A DNA stretch of 64,000 nt from G965230615 sp965230615 (GCA_965230615.1 OZ246012.1:2790001-2854000), one strand, 5' to 3'; shown: positions 44,043 through 53,567, numbered from the stretch's first letter. Notes: a model not told the origin generated them from the sequence alone. Numbers and translations: made by a program.

Positions 44043-44723
44043 ATAGTCAGCGGGTGTTTTGTTTGACTTGGCGAACTCAAAAATCCGAAAAGCAAATATC
44101 GTATAAAAAACATTCAACACTGAATAAACAATACTCAAAAAAGTATCAACCAGCCAATAAATGCTGTCATATTGAGCTAAGGTACCAAGTAAATAAAAAT
44201 AGGGCAAATACAGAACAATGCTAATCAATACATAGCCAGCGAAAATCAACCACATATAATCCCGAGTCGCATCCCAGCTATGGCTCATTGCTTCGAGTAT
44301 TTTATCTTTGCCTAACAATAAGTTAAATTCAGCAAACGCCAAGCGGCATGCCACAATAACTCCCGGCACAATCAGCATCATCGCACCAATAAACACAGCA
44401 AAGCCAACTAATATTCCCAATGCGAAGTAAGCTTGAAAATATTGTTTCTGTAATGCTTTAAGCTGATCTTGCTCGATAGGCTCATCTGCAAGCACTGAGG
44501 CAATATAGTACACAACAGCAACCATATAATAAGCATATGCTGCTGCTGCAACTAATAGTGGCGGCATTTGTTCAGCCAGCACGAATTCATCACCCGCATA
44601 AAAGCGCTGGTAGAGCCCTAATAAAATATCAACCGGTATGGCAACAGGCAATACGATTAACGCAATGGCAACGATATGATTACGAAAAAACCGCCAACTG
44701 TCTTCAAGTGACTTATAGAGCAT
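44037..44723 (-). CDS. YciC-like multi-pass membrane protein
   Basis: 228 residues with about six hydrophobic segments. Starts LYKSLEDSWRFFRNHI and contains FIGAMMLIVPGVIVACRLAFA and LEAMSHSWDATRDYMWL, the arrangement seen in YciC/UPF0259-type proteins (a FFRNxx N-terminus, a VVPGIIxxxRLxLA helix and a SxxLTxxxxxxL segment). Function unknown. AAGGA precedes the ATG. The stop overlaps lysR (convergent). Confidence 0.7.
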   Translation of the reverse strand: MLYKSLEDSWRFFRNHIVAIALIVLPVAIPVDILLGLYQRFYAGDEFVLAEQMPPLLVAAAAYAYYMVAVVYYIASVLADEPIEQDQLKALQKQYFQAYFALGILVGFAVFIGAMMLIVPGVIVACRLAFAEFNLLLGKDKILEAMSHSWDATRDYMWLIFAGYVLISIVLYLPYFYLLGTLAQYDSIYWLVDTFLSIVYSVLNVFYTIFAFRIFEFAKSNKTPADYL

Positions 44724-44762
44724 ATAAATTCCTTAACAGCATCCTCACTCGATAATGCCTGA

Positions 44763-44920
44763 TTATACAGCCTCAATGCGATTTGCGATTTCAATTAAAT
44801 TGCTATTGGGGTCTCTAAAATAAACAGACAAGATCTTTACTAAAGCACCGGTTCTTGCAACAGGGCCTGCTATCAGCGCAACACCGCAATTCATCAGATG
44901 CTCAAGTGCCTGCGCAATCT
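44763..44920 (-). pseudogene. 3' remnant of a glyoxalase/VOC-family gene
   Basis: On the minus strand an open frame of about 53 codons ends in TAA (44765-44763) and encodes ALEHLMNCGVALIAGPVART, then SVYFRDPNSNLIEIAN. This is the C-terminal quarter of a vicinal-oxygen-chelate (glyoxalase/bleomycin-resistance) domain, including the metal-ligand Glu in NLIEI. The N-terminal three quarters are absent: the homology stops where the protease gene ends (44921). No start codon or ribosome-binding site is present, so it is a decayed fragment left by a deletion or rearrangement. Confidence 0.72.
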
Positions 44921-45937
44921 CTAACGCGGTACCGCCCAATCCGGTCTTTCTTCTATCGTATATTCTAATACTTTATATTCTTTTAAGTCTCTCACAAATA
45001 CTAATTTCACAGTATGTCCCACACCATACATATAGAGCCACTTCTGAAAATCAGCCGGTGATTGTATACGATAGTGTCCAAAGCGCACCAAAATATCACC
45101 CGGTTTAACGCCTAGCTTTTCAGCAGGGCTATTTTGCCAAACATACTCAATGGCTATACCGCCTTTATCGCCATGCTTGGTTGGAAAAATCGTTCTTTGT
45201 TTCTCATCCACCGGCATAACGGAAAAGCCTGTCCAAGGCGAGTGCATACTTTTTTTATGTTTTAAGCTCTCATAAATATTCATTGCCAAAAAAGAGGGCA
45301 AGATATGCGTTTCCTCTTCATCTTCCTGGTGGCCTTCGGCAACAGGTGCTTTATAGCCTGTATAGATAGCAACAACTTCGCCAGCTTTATTAAAAATAGG
45401 CGAGCCAATACTGGCAGTGTTTAAGGGCAACTCGGCACGCAACATTGTCGAACTCAGGCTCTCTTGATAACATTCGCGATTATTCATGGCAACTAGCCTG
45501 CCAGCCATATACCTTGAACCTTTTTTAGTTAGCTCAGTTGCGGCATATACTTCCTGACCGATCTGTAAACCTGTGCGAGATACCATTTTTGATGGCACCA
45601 AATCGTGCTCTGCAAAGATTTTTAAAATTCCCAAGTTAATCGTTGGCTCTACACCAACAATATTGGCTGGGTATACTTTACCTGACGCCGGCTCTGAAAC
45701 TTCAATATCGGTAAGCAAGCGTCCTGTGGTTAAATCAGTTAAATTGGCATAGGCTGTTAAGATAAAGCCATCGCTTTCAAAAACAAAGCCCATGCTTTTC
45801 GCGACAGATACTCGCTTTTTACCGCTCGTTGTAAATGTTTCTACATTAACAATTGTCGGCACAACCGCTGGTTTAACTTGTGCGTAAACTGAGGGCTGTA
45901 TGATAAATATGATAAAAAGCATCAATAAGCGAGACAC
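44921..45937 (-). CDS. Trypsin-like/PDZ protein lacking the catalytic triad (pseudoprotease)
   Basis: 338 residues, GTG start with AGGAG upstream. Signal peptide about 1-19. The trypsin-like fold (about 25-225) aligns with HtrA/DegP, but the three catalytic positions are lost: His becomes Ala64 (GFILTAYANL), Asp becomes Asn101 (EPTINLGILKI) and Ser becomes Ile177 (LNTASIGSPIF). A C-terminal PDZ domain (about 240-330, GGIAIEYVWQNSPAEKLGVK) is intact. Likely a periplasmic binding or scaffold protein rather than a protease. Its start is 19 bp after a monohaem c-type protein gene, suggesting joint function. Confidence 0.75.
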   Translation of the reverse strand: MSRLLMLFIIFIIQPSVYAQVKPAVVPTIVNVETFTTSGKKRVSVAKSMGFVFESDGFILTAYANLTDLTTGRLLTDIEVSEPASGKVYPANIVGVEPTINLGILKIFAEHDLVPSKMVSRTGLQIGQEVYAATELTKKGSRYMAGRLVAMNNRECYQESLSSTMLRAELPLNTASIGSPIFNKAGEVVAIYTGYKAPVAEGHQEDEEETHILPSFLAMNIYESLKHKKSMHSPWTGFSVMPVDEKQRTIFPTKHGDKGGIAIEYVWQNSPAEKLGVKPGDILVRFGHYRIQSPADFQKWLYMYGVGHTVKLVFVRDLKEYKVLEYTIEERPDWAVPR

Positions 45938-45956
45938 AACTACTCTCCTACAATTA

Positions 45957-46448
45957 TTAAGGGTTAAAATCTTGATTAAAAGGATTATGCTGACTGTTCT
46001 TTATTTTGATAAACCCAAAGCGAGTTGCCTCATGGCAGTTGTTACAGCCTTCCACAATGCCGTCAACAGCTTTGCTGATCGCTGCTGCTTTAACTGTCTT
46101 TTTAGCCAGCACGGCTTGCAGCTGGCTATAAGCAGGCAAGCTCATACGATCTATTAATATTGCTACCGCAATATCTTCGTACTCGGGTATATCCTCTTGA
46201 ATTTCGGTCAATATATGCAATGACTCATGCATGTAAAAACGACTCAACTCAATATTACCCGCAGCCGCTGACAATGACAGCTTATGTGTTAAGCGCTGTA
46301 GCTCGCCCATATACGTTGCCAACTCAGGCGGTTCTTCAGCAGTAGCTGCTTGTACCTGCAATACAGACATCAACGTAATTACACTAATACTTATCGTCAG
46401 CAATACACACCATAAAGGCCGACTTTTTGAAAAAAGCACTTCTGTCAT
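45957..46448 (-). CDS. Periplasmic monohaem c-type cytochrome-like protein
   Basis: 163 residues. Signal anchor/peptide about 12-35. Mostly helical, with one haem-attachment motif C135-N-N-C138-H139 near the C-terminus, as in cytochromes c' and related four-helix proteins. The fold looks like a four-helix bundle (helices about 40-62, 66-85, 92-115 and 118-134). First gene of a two-gene unit with the pseudoprotease. Electron-transfer or ligand-binding role unknown. Confidence 0.7.
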   Translation of the reverse strand: MTEVLFSKSRPLWCVLLTISISVITLMSVLQVQAATAEEPPELATYMGELQRLTHKLSLSAAAGNIELSRFYMHESLHILTEIQEDIPEYEDIAVAILIDRMSLPAYSQLQAVLAKKTVKAAAISKAVDGIVEGCNNCHEATRFGFIKIKNSQHNPFNQDFNP

Positions 46449-46596
46449 TTAATTAAGGACTCCCAGCCGATCAATCTTAGGGTAAGAAGATCAGAGCTTA
46501 ACGAATTTTTTTGCATCTGGCTAATTAATAGCCTCAGCATAACAACATCAAACCCGGTCTCACCAGTTGCCACTTAACGCTAATATCAGATAAAAG

Positions 46597-46640
46597 TTCG
46601 GGGTATCTACAATCAGATACCCCGAAATATATGCTCATCT
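46597..46640 (-). terminator. Terminator of the large phosphatase gene
   Basis: A 12-bp stem TTCGGGGTATCT (46597-46608) with AGATACCCCGAA (46615-46626), 6-nt loop. On the minus strand it follows the stop codon by about 70 bp and leads into CTTTTAT, a short T stretch. Confidence 0.65.
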
Positions 46641-46697
46641 TTCTACTTACAAGCTCCCAGGAAGCCTGAGCCTCCTAAACATCCCATTTTCTTTTTA

Positions 46698-49600
46698 TTA
46701 TTCCATGTCAATTACGACCATTCTATGATCTGAAGCATTTAGCACACCCGCTTCAATATCAGTGGTCAATGGCCAAAATACCCAAGCATTACTAATATCC
46801 CAACCACTGACTGATGGTAATGCGTAGTCAGCACGTAGGTTAAAGCTTGATGTCTTTGTTTCACGATTGCTGCCGCTAGGCACTTGTTCTAAAGCACCGG
46901 CACTGCTTGGTGTAACACTGGTATCAACGGCACTATTGCTGAGCAGTAAGTTAATCGGGTTAAACGTAGCATCGCCATCTGTTGGGTCAGCATTTTGATC
47001 GCCTACGATAACAAAACGTGAGTTAGCGCGCAGACCACCTCGAGGACGTGTTGGCGTTTGATTACCTGCACGTGCCCACTCACGGTCGTCATAAATGTAC
47101 GCGCTATTCGCTGGATTAATATAGTCTGCCCAAAAACGAATTTCATCATGGTTACGTAAGCCATTCCAATCAACCACGCTGGTACTTGGATAGCTTGTCG
47201 CTGTACCATCATCGAATACAGGTGGCGTTGGATGGCTGGCTAGAATATGTACCAGACCAAGCCCTCTAACTAACACAGGAATATCCCAGTGTGACTTTGA
47301 AGACAGGCGATATACATCTAGCTCTGCCGCATTGTAATAGCTGTCGGTGTTACCATCATTATCACTATCATTCGGATCTGGTGGTAATAATGCACCCGGC
47401 ATATCTTTCCATAAGAAGTTTTGGAAAGTACGCACTCGACTGTTAATGATGCGATGCTTAGACAATATAACCATGGCGAACTGGCCTGGGAAAGCGCCAA
47501 AGCCATAAGCATCTTCAGGGTCAGTGGTATCTCCATCATTGTTAAAATCCATACCTGATGGAATACCCGTGTTTGACGGCGCTACATAGAAGTAGCGGTA
47601 ACTCACTGGATCAACGCCTGTAGCTTGTGAAACAGCCAGGTAGTTATTCAAGAAGTCACGAATTGATGTCACTGTCGCAACACGGTCAAACGCACCGCTA
47701 GCATCATGTATAACATCATACTCATTCAATAACACGATATCAGCATCAGCACGTTGGATAACTTCAGCAACCGCTTCAATTTGCGGGTCATTACCTGCTG
47801 CCAAAGCAGTCGCTAATGCACCTGATGTTGGGCGATTCATTGACGTATTGAATGCAGCTACACGCAGAGCCGCCTTAGCTGGCACAGTAAACTCAGTCAC
47901 TGTGATCGCATCGGTTTGTGTTTGTGCAACAACTTCACCATTATCATCAGTAACTGTCAGAGCCGCTGTGTATACACCTGCAGCAGCATAGGCATGTGTT
48001 GGGCTTTCCTCTGTTGAGGTATTACCATCGCCAAAGTCCCAACTATATTGATATGGTGGTGTGCCACCGCTAACCGTTGGGATAAACGTTACCGCTGCAC
48101 CACTGCGAGTGAAAGAAAAACCACCTTCTAATGGGCCACCGCGTGATGCAACACAAACATTATCAACACCAATACGCTTGGTTGTACCACCGCCATTACC
48201 AGCTGTCTGATAGCGGAAAGCAATACGAATATCACTGCCAATCAGATTGAATGTTTGGCTTGATACCGGAATATAAACACCTGATGTTGAACCGTTTAGC
48301 GCTGTTGGTGTGACATCAATCCATGTTGTTGTGCTTGGGTCACCTGTGTAGCTATCGGTCACTAAAACACTCAGTGGTTGCGCTAAGGTATCACCAAAGT
48401 TCTCATAATAATCAAAGTCAATACCTGTTGCGCCATTAACATGCAACGGTGGGCTAATCAAATAATCATCAGCAACTGAGCCGCCGCTGGTACCACCATT
48501 GGCCGAGTTGAAGTTATTATTGATAGCGCCTTGACGATTATCACGAGTATCGTAAATCCAGCCTAACTCTGAGCTTAAGTTAAATACTGTCCATGGTGTT
48601 GCAGGGTCAGCTTCAATATCTGAGTTTTCAGCACCTTCAAAGTCAAAACCACACTCACCACGAATTAATACATCGTCTAATGTGAAGCGTGCGCTCTGAC
48701 CACCAGAACCACCATTACCGGTATATTTAAAAGCAATATAAGCTGTGTCAGGAATAGCTGAAATATCAAATGGCCCAACCGGTGTTAAGTTACCAAAGGC
48801 ACTAGTATCTTCATGAATCACCGTCCACGTTGCATCATTTGGATTAGCTTGTGTATTCGGGTTGTAGTCTGTTGAATACATTAACTGCGGCGGCGGCGCA
48901 CCATTACCAAATGAGATTTGCGAATCATATTGGATAGATTCATTACGGAAGAACAAGAAGTTGACCGGATCAGTTGTAATTAACCAATCTTCTGTTGGCG
49001 CAGCACCACCAAAATTATTACCTTGTACAGCACCGGTGCTACCAAAATCCCATAACAACCAGTTCCAATTGCGATCGCTGGCAGCAACATCGATTGCGGT
49101 GAAGATACCAAAGCTATTCGGCACTTCAAAGTCCTCTTCTAAGATCACCGGAATCAGTGACACTGTTGTCGCACCTGTTGCAATGGCACTCAAACCACTG
49201 CGACCATGAATATTCACTGCCCACATGCGGTAATTATATGTTGTGCCTGAAGCAACATCAGTGTCTTCATAGCTAGCAAATGTACCTGGGTACTCGGCTT
49301 CAACGACTTCCCAAGCAACATCACCATCTACTTGACGTTCAATGCGGAAGAACTTGGTATTAGCCTGCGCATCCCAACTCAAATCAATTTGTGTCTCAGT
49401 GGCATTATCAACCGATAAGTTAGCAGGTGTTGCTGGCGCACTACCTGCGTCCGGTGTGGCATTCCAGGCAATCAATTCTAAATCCATACGTAGATCTGAG
49501 CTGCCACTATTCTCTTGATGCATAGAAACAGCAATGACATTACCATTTGCCTGCAATGGCAATGTTTCACCATTAATTGCTATTTGTTTCCAGTCACGTT

Positions 49601-51575
49601 CTGATGGCTCATTACGTGCAGCGAATGTACTGTTGTCAACGGCTGTACTGAAATCCATGTTAAAACGTGCAACTTCAACATCGTTAATATAAACCACGGC
49701 ACCATCATCAACCTTCATGTAAAGGTCGAACAAAATAACATCGGCTGGGTTAGCCAAGTCAAATTCATGACGGAAGTAATAGCTCGCGGCACGCGGTGTT
49801 GGTGGTTGTACTAAATCAGTCACCAAACGACCCGCTGATTCACCGTAACCTAACATTGTTGTCGCAGGACCTGTTGCTACACCTGCCGTATTCACATTCC
49901 AGTTTGCATCGATTGCAAAGCCGATATCATTCCAGGTCGCACCCGGATCAACACCATCAACGCGATAGTCCCATGCAGCACCGCTTGCGATGATGCGATC
50001 ACGCAACAAGTCACTGCCACGGCCATCAAGATTGATTAGTACTAGCTGCCCGTTTTCAACCAGCTCAGCTGAGTCAGACAAACCAGCTGAAGTATGCACT
50101 TGAATTGACGATGCAAACCAACCAGCACCCAAAACAGACTGCAAATCAAGAATACCGGATGACTCTTCATTCGTGGTAAAAAAGTCATTACCTCCATCAA
50201 AGAAACGTGCCGGGTCATGCTCAGCGATTTCTTCTAATTGACTAGTAGTCAGATCATATTCCCAGATCTTACTTAAACGACTCTCACTACCTAAGTCTTC
50301 TTGGATATAAAGTTTGGCAGCGCCATCAACTATCGCAAAGTCCATATTATCCAGGCTGCTTAAACGATTTTCAGGGCCATCGATCAATAACGTCATCGTG
50401 CCACCCGCTACCGGGTTAGTAATGTCATCAAATTCTAACTGCCATACCCGTGTTGGTGCAGTAATACCATTCGACGAAGTGCCTTTTGTTGCAAAGTAGA
50501 AAAAGTTTTCACGACCTGCACGCGTATCCCAAGCACCATCTTCCGGACCACCCATTTTCAGGCTCTCAAATGTTTGAGCGGGATCAAGTGGTGTTAAAGT
50601 ATCAGCACCGCGCGCTTCTACATCAGCGCCATCAATCGGACGATCACCTGGCTCACCAATCAGTTTCAGCGTGAATGTTTCTGTCAGGCCAACAGCCGTT
50701 GCCAAATCATTATCTAGCTCAAACGGCTTGCCTTCGACAGCCAGCGCATACAAATCACCGCCGACTAAACCCGCACGTTCAACATCGTTACCTGTTGATT
50801 GCTTAGTACCGACATAGATATAGACTTCACCATTACTGGCATCATCGGTCAAAATCGCTACTGTTGCATCTTGCTCAAAAGGACTCAGCAAAATATTTTC
50901 ATATGCAGCAAAACCAAAGTGCTCCAAATGATAACTGTTACCTGCATTTGGACCTGTTACAACGTGCGCAAATGCGCGACCGCCAAACGTTTCTTCACCG
51001 TTGAAATAAATAATTTCCTGGGTCCCTAGTGAACTTGCTGAATTATACAAGGCCGTTGGATCAGGACGATCAGAAGAGCACATGCGGTCAAATGTAAATG
51101 AGCCAGCAGCAAAAGTACTGGTGTTTTCATTCCACTCAAACACTTGCTTGATAAGATCATCACCTTCGACAACTTCGTGGGTTGTTTTATTAACTTTCCA
51201 CTTCGATACGAAAGCACCTATATTGCCATGGTCGCGTGCAACACCTTGGGTTGCATTTAACTCATGGTTAACTAGTAAATAAAAGAAATCTGGCTCTGCG
51301 GGTGTTAGCTCATTACCATCGATAACACCAATGCCATCTGGAATACCTGCCAGGCGGATTGTACCGCCACCGGTTTTTGCTACAGTACCATCATCTACCG
51401 TTAAAATTGATTTAATTTCAACGCCCGGCAAATGAGACTGTAGATAGGGCGATACACTCGTAGATGGGCTAGTCGTTTGTGCAAACACGGGTGAAAATGC
51501 TGGCCCAAATGCCGCCGCCGTGCAAAGTGTTAGCACAGACAACGACGCTTTCAAACTGAACAACTGCTGACTCAT
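46698..51575 (-). CDS. Secreted multidomain phosphatase/nuclease: PhoX-like, FN3, PKD and endonuclease/exonuclease/phosphatase domains
   Basis: 1625 residues from ATG 51575, chosen because GGAG lies 8 nt upstream. The ATG at 51593 has no such site. Signal peptide about 1-32. In order: a PhoX/DUF839-like region (about 40-480, LLVNHELNATQGVARDHG), a jelly-roll part (about 540-690), a fibronectin III domain (about 700-795), two adhesin/MAM-like domains (about 800-1120), a PKD domain (about 1130-1215, YSWDFGDGNTSTEESPTHAY) and a C-terminal endonuclease/exonuclease/phosphatase domain (about 1225-1625) with LNEYD, GDQNADP and the catalytic ASDHRMV. Probably an extracellular phosphorus-scavenging enzyme. 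Boundaries are estimates. Confidence 0.8.
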   Translation of the reverse strand: MSQQLFSLKASLSVLTLCTAAAFGPAFSPVFAQTTSPSTSVSPYLQSHLPGVEIKSILTVDDGTVAKTGGGTIRLAGIPDGIGVIDGNELTPAEPDFFYLLVNHELNATQGVARDHGNIGAFVSKWKVNKTTHEVVEGDDLIKQVFEWNENTSTFAAGSFTFDRMCSSDRPDPTALYNSASSLGTQEIIYFNGEETFGGRAFAHVVTGPNAGNSYHLEHFGFAAYENILLSPFEQDATVAILTDDASNGEVYIYVGTKQSTGNDVERAGLVGGDLYALAVEGKPFELDNDLATAVGLTETFTLKLIGEPGDRPIDGADVEARGADTLTPLDPAQTFESLKMGGPEDGAWDTRAGRENFFYFATKGTSSNGITAPTRVWQLEFDDITNPVAGGTMTLLIDGPENRLSSLDNMDFAIVDGAAKLYIQEDLGSESRLSKIWEYDLTTSQLEEIAEHDPARFFDGGNDFFTTNEESSGILDLQSVLGAGWFASSIQVHTSAGLSDSAELVENGQLVLINLDGRGSDLLRDRIIASGAAWDYRVDGVDPGATWNDIGFAIDANWNVNTAGVATGPATTMLGYGESAGRLVTDLVQPPTPRAASYYFRHEFDLANPADVILFDLYMKVDDGAVVYINDVEVARFNMDFSTAVDNSTFAARNEPSERDWKQIAINGETLPLQANGNVIAVSMHQENSGSSDLRMDLELIAWNATPDAGSAPATPANLSVDNATETQIDLSWDAQANTKFFRIERQVDGDVAWEVVEAEYPGTFASYEDTDVASGTTYNYRMWAVNIHGRSGLSAIATGATTVSLIPVILEEDFEVPNSFGIFTAIDVAASDRNWNWLLWDFGSTGAVQGNNFGGAAPTEDWLITTDPVNFLFFRNESIQYDSQISFGNGAPPPQLMYSTDYNPNTQANPNDATWTVIHEDTSAFGNLTPVGPFDISAIPDTAYIAFKYTGNGGSGGQSARFTLDDVLIRGECGFDFEGAENSDIEADPATPWTVFNLSSELGWIYDTRDNRQGAINNNFNSANGGTSGGSVADDYLISPPLHVNGATGIDFDYYENFGDTLAQPLSVLVTDSYTGDPSTTTWIDVTPTALNGSTSGVYIPVSSQTFNLIGSDIRIAFRYQTAGNGGGTTKRIGVDNVCVASRGGPLEGGFSFTRSGAAVTFIPTVSGGTPPYQYSWDFGDGNTSTEESPTHAYAAAGVYTAALTVTDDNGEVVAQTQTDAITVTEFTVPAKAALRVAAFNTSMNRPTSGALATALAAGNDPQIEAVAEVIQRADADIVLLNEYDVIHDASGAFDRVATVTSIRDFLNNYLAVSQATGVDPVSYRYFYVAPSNTGIPSGMDFNNDGDTTDPEDAYGFGAFPGQFAMVILSKHRIINSRVRTFQNFLWKDMPGALLPPDPNDSDNDGNTDSYYNAAELDVYRLSSKSHWDIPVLVRGLGLVHILASHPTPPVFDDGTATSYPSTSVVDWNGLRNHDEIRFWADYINPANSAYIYDDREWARAGNQTPTRPRGGLRANSRFVIVGDQNADPTDGDATFNPINLLLSNSAVDTSVTPSSAGALEQVPSGSNRETKTSSFNLRADYALPSVSGWDISNAWVFWPLTTDIEAGVLNASDHRMVVIDME

Positions 51576-51656
51576 TAATAATCTCCAATCCATATGTAAT
51601 ATGTGGCTATATGCTGCTTAATCCCAATGAATTAAGTAATCAGACAACAAAACTTT

Positions 51657-52376
51657 TTAAGCTGCACGTCGACGCGCTACAGCAATCAAGCCCAACACAC
51701 CTGATAATAAAAACCAAGCAGCAGCGGGTAATGGCACTGGCGCAACAGCAGTATCTGCTAGCGCAAATGTTTCCAAAAACAATGCATCTTCGGCATAGCC
51801 ATCAACAACAAATGAGAATGTTAGAAAGGCTGAATCGCCGAAAGTCACGTCACCAAAACCACCATCAAAGAACTCACCAGCACTGTCTATTGGGCCAAAA
51901 GCGTCTGATAAGGAAGCACCAATATCAACAAACTCGGCACCAACAGCACTTAAAATTTCAGCAAATAGTGATACTTCAATTTCCACTGTCACATCACCTG
52001 CACCATCAACAGCGTAGCCTAGCTCTGATACAGTGCTAGCAAATGCATTACCTGCACCATCAGCAAACACACTTGATGAGCTTAGGTCTGAGGCGATTGC
52101 ATCAGCAGAGGTTGTTGAACCTGGCAATGTCAGTGCACTCGATGCACTACCTGCAACGACATCTGTGTAGCCATCAGAAGAGAAAAAAGGCGTTACATCA
52201 TTAACTAGACTATCTGCAGCAAAAAAATCAAAACCAGTAAAAGAAAAACTGGCAGTCCCAGTTGTAGTAACTGTTATGTCATCAATTGAAGCTGAACCGC
52301 TAACCGTTGCAGCATTCACTTGAGTAGCAAGCACAATAAATGGCGCAAATAATAGCGCTAACAATTTTTTACTCAT
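51657..52376 (-). CDS. PEP-CTERM protein (exosortase substrate)
   Basis: 239 residues. Signal peptide about 1-22 (ending TQVNAA). The mature part is low in Lys/Arg/Cys and rich in Ser/Ala/Asp/Phe. The last ~26 residues are a PEP-CTERM sorting signal: PVPLPAAAWFLLSGVLGLIAV followed by ARRRAA (a VPLPAA variant). An exosortase, not encoded in the window, should cleave it and attach it to the envelope or release it. Co-directional with the large phosphatase gene 81 bp downstream. GGGGA precedes the ATG. Confidence 0.88.
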   Translation of the reverse strand: MSKKLLALLFAPFIVLATQVNAATVSGSASIDDITVTTTGTASFSFTGFDFFAADSLVNDVTPFFSSDGYTDVVAGSASSALTLPGSTTSADAIASDLSSSSVFADGAGNAFASTVSELGYAVDGAGDVTVEIEVSLFAEILSAVGAEFVDIGASLSDAFGPIDSAGEFFDGGFGDVTFGDSAFLTFSFVVDGYAEDALFLETFALADTAVAPVPLPAAAWFLLSGVLGLIAVARRRAA

Positions 52377-52988
52377 GGAGTTTCCCCACTCTCTTGTTTG
52401 TTGTTTCTAATAGTTAAGAACAGCCCCCATGGAAAACAACAATGCCAAAGACAGCAATGATGACAATGACAGTGTGGCAATACGGGGTTATGCGAACTTA
52501 CCTGGGTAATATGAAACCTATATGTCTTTATCCGTCACTTTTTGTGACTCCAGTGTTACAGAAAAATGCTCATTTTTTATCCAATGACTATATCTAAAGA
52601 AAACAGAACCTTAAAAACACATCATGTTGCATTGAATGAAGTGTTATACCCCCTCGGCAAACACCTGCATTGCAAACACGACAACTCTTCTGACTCAATT
52701 GCAGTCAGCAAGCTACACTGCACTAAAGCCATTGCGGCTTTAGTCAGGTATTTAATACTTGGGTATTTGCAAATATTTAACGTAGGTCAATTGATATCAG
52801 GCATCCAGCCAAATTAGTGCAGTAATGCATTCCGACACCAATGCGTATCAATTATCAATGATTAATGTATTCTGTCCGATAGTATAAGCAACGACAGCTT
52901 GATAAATAAGCCGTTATTTGGAAGGCAGTACTAAAAAACACTTGATGATGCAACCGAACCCAACCAATCATTCATCAATAATGTTTTA
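52377..52988. other. 612-bp spacer upstream of the PEP-CTERM gene, no gene seen
   Basis: It contains the leader and presumably the promoter of the PEP-CTERM gene. The 83-codon plus-strand frame at 52566-52817 has no ribosome-binding site or recognisable sequence and is not called. A small dyad GTCAC-TTTTT-GTGAC lies near 52533-52547. I looked for a sigma54 promoter on the minus strand and found none with correct spacing. Confidence 0.45.
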
Positions 52989-53567
52989 TTAACGCGAGGT
53001 GTGGCGCGCGATACGATGCCCTGACTTGCCAATACTCAACACAACATCTGCTACACATGCTCTTAATATATCTAATGTGTCTTGTTCACTCAGGGCAACT
53101 TTTTTAGCAAGTGTTTCAATTGATCGCCAGCGGTATCTGCCATTTAGCAGCTCTGCAAGTAAGCGCTGTTTAGCATTTTCTCTGGCATTATTACTTAAAC
53201 TCACTTCTGAGCTAGTATCCGTAGCCGATATTTTTTTGGCGTTAGGCGCATCTCTATCTGCTTGTCCCAATTCTGCAAGTTCCGCCAGTCCCGAAACTCG
53301 CTGTTTAAGTAGTTGTACTTCTTCTTTTAAAGGGTCCAGCTCTTCATCTATTCCTTCAGAAATTTCGGTCAATTTTATATGCCGATTCTCCCCCCAACTA
53401 ATTTGAATATCACCTCTGGCTAGCAGCGCTGCTATACTGCCACGAAAATAACAGGTAAATAAAACAAGTCCAACAAATAGCAGAAAAGGCCAGTCCAACA
53501 TGGCTAAAACAATATCTCCCCAGGCTATATTGGTTTTTGCTGATGTGGTGGCTGTCGACTGATTCAT
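52989..53567 (-). CDS. Uncharacterised membrane protein with possible C-terminal winged helix
   Basis: 192 residues. One membrane segment (about 25-45, FLLFVGLVLFTCYFRGSI), a coiled-coil stretch (about 72-100, LDPLKEEVQLLKQRVSGL) and a C-terminal ~65-residue helical domain (QRLLAELLNGRYRWRSIETL, SEQDTLDILRACVADVV) that reads like a winged helix. Third gene of a three-gene minus-strand unit with 53646-53930 and 53960-54622. Family not recognised. Confidence 0.55.
   Translation of the reverse strand: MNQSTATTSAKTNIAWGDIVLAMLDWPFLLFVGLVLFTCYFRGSIAALLARGDIQISWGENRHIKLTEISEGIDEELDPLKEEVQLLKQRVSGLAELAELGQADRDAPNAKKISATDTSSEVSLSNNARENAKQRLLAELLNGRYRWRSIETLAKKVALSEQDTLDILRACVADVVLSIGKSGHRIARHTSR

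Noticed and set aside
44763..44920. The VOC frame as a functional small gene
   Set aside because: Only the C-terminal quarter of the domain is present, without start codon or ribosome-binding site. A VOC domain needs both half-domains for its metal site.
44921..45937. An active DegP-type protease
   Set aside because: His, Asp and Ser of the triad are all replaced, so activity by the standard mechanism is not possible.
51611..52039. A 142-codon open frame antisense to the PEP-CTERM gene
   Set aside because: The product is a His/Gln-rich artefact of Ser/Ala/Asp codons in the real gene. No start signal.
52377..52600. Sigma54 promoter for the PEP-CTERM gene
   Set aside because: The closest minus-strand candidate has an 11-bp instead of 10-bp interval between GG and GC. 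The spacing is strict for sigma54.
52566..52817. A possible small gene in the 612-bp spacer
   Set aside because: No ribosome-binding site, no similarity recognised, and no partner gene.
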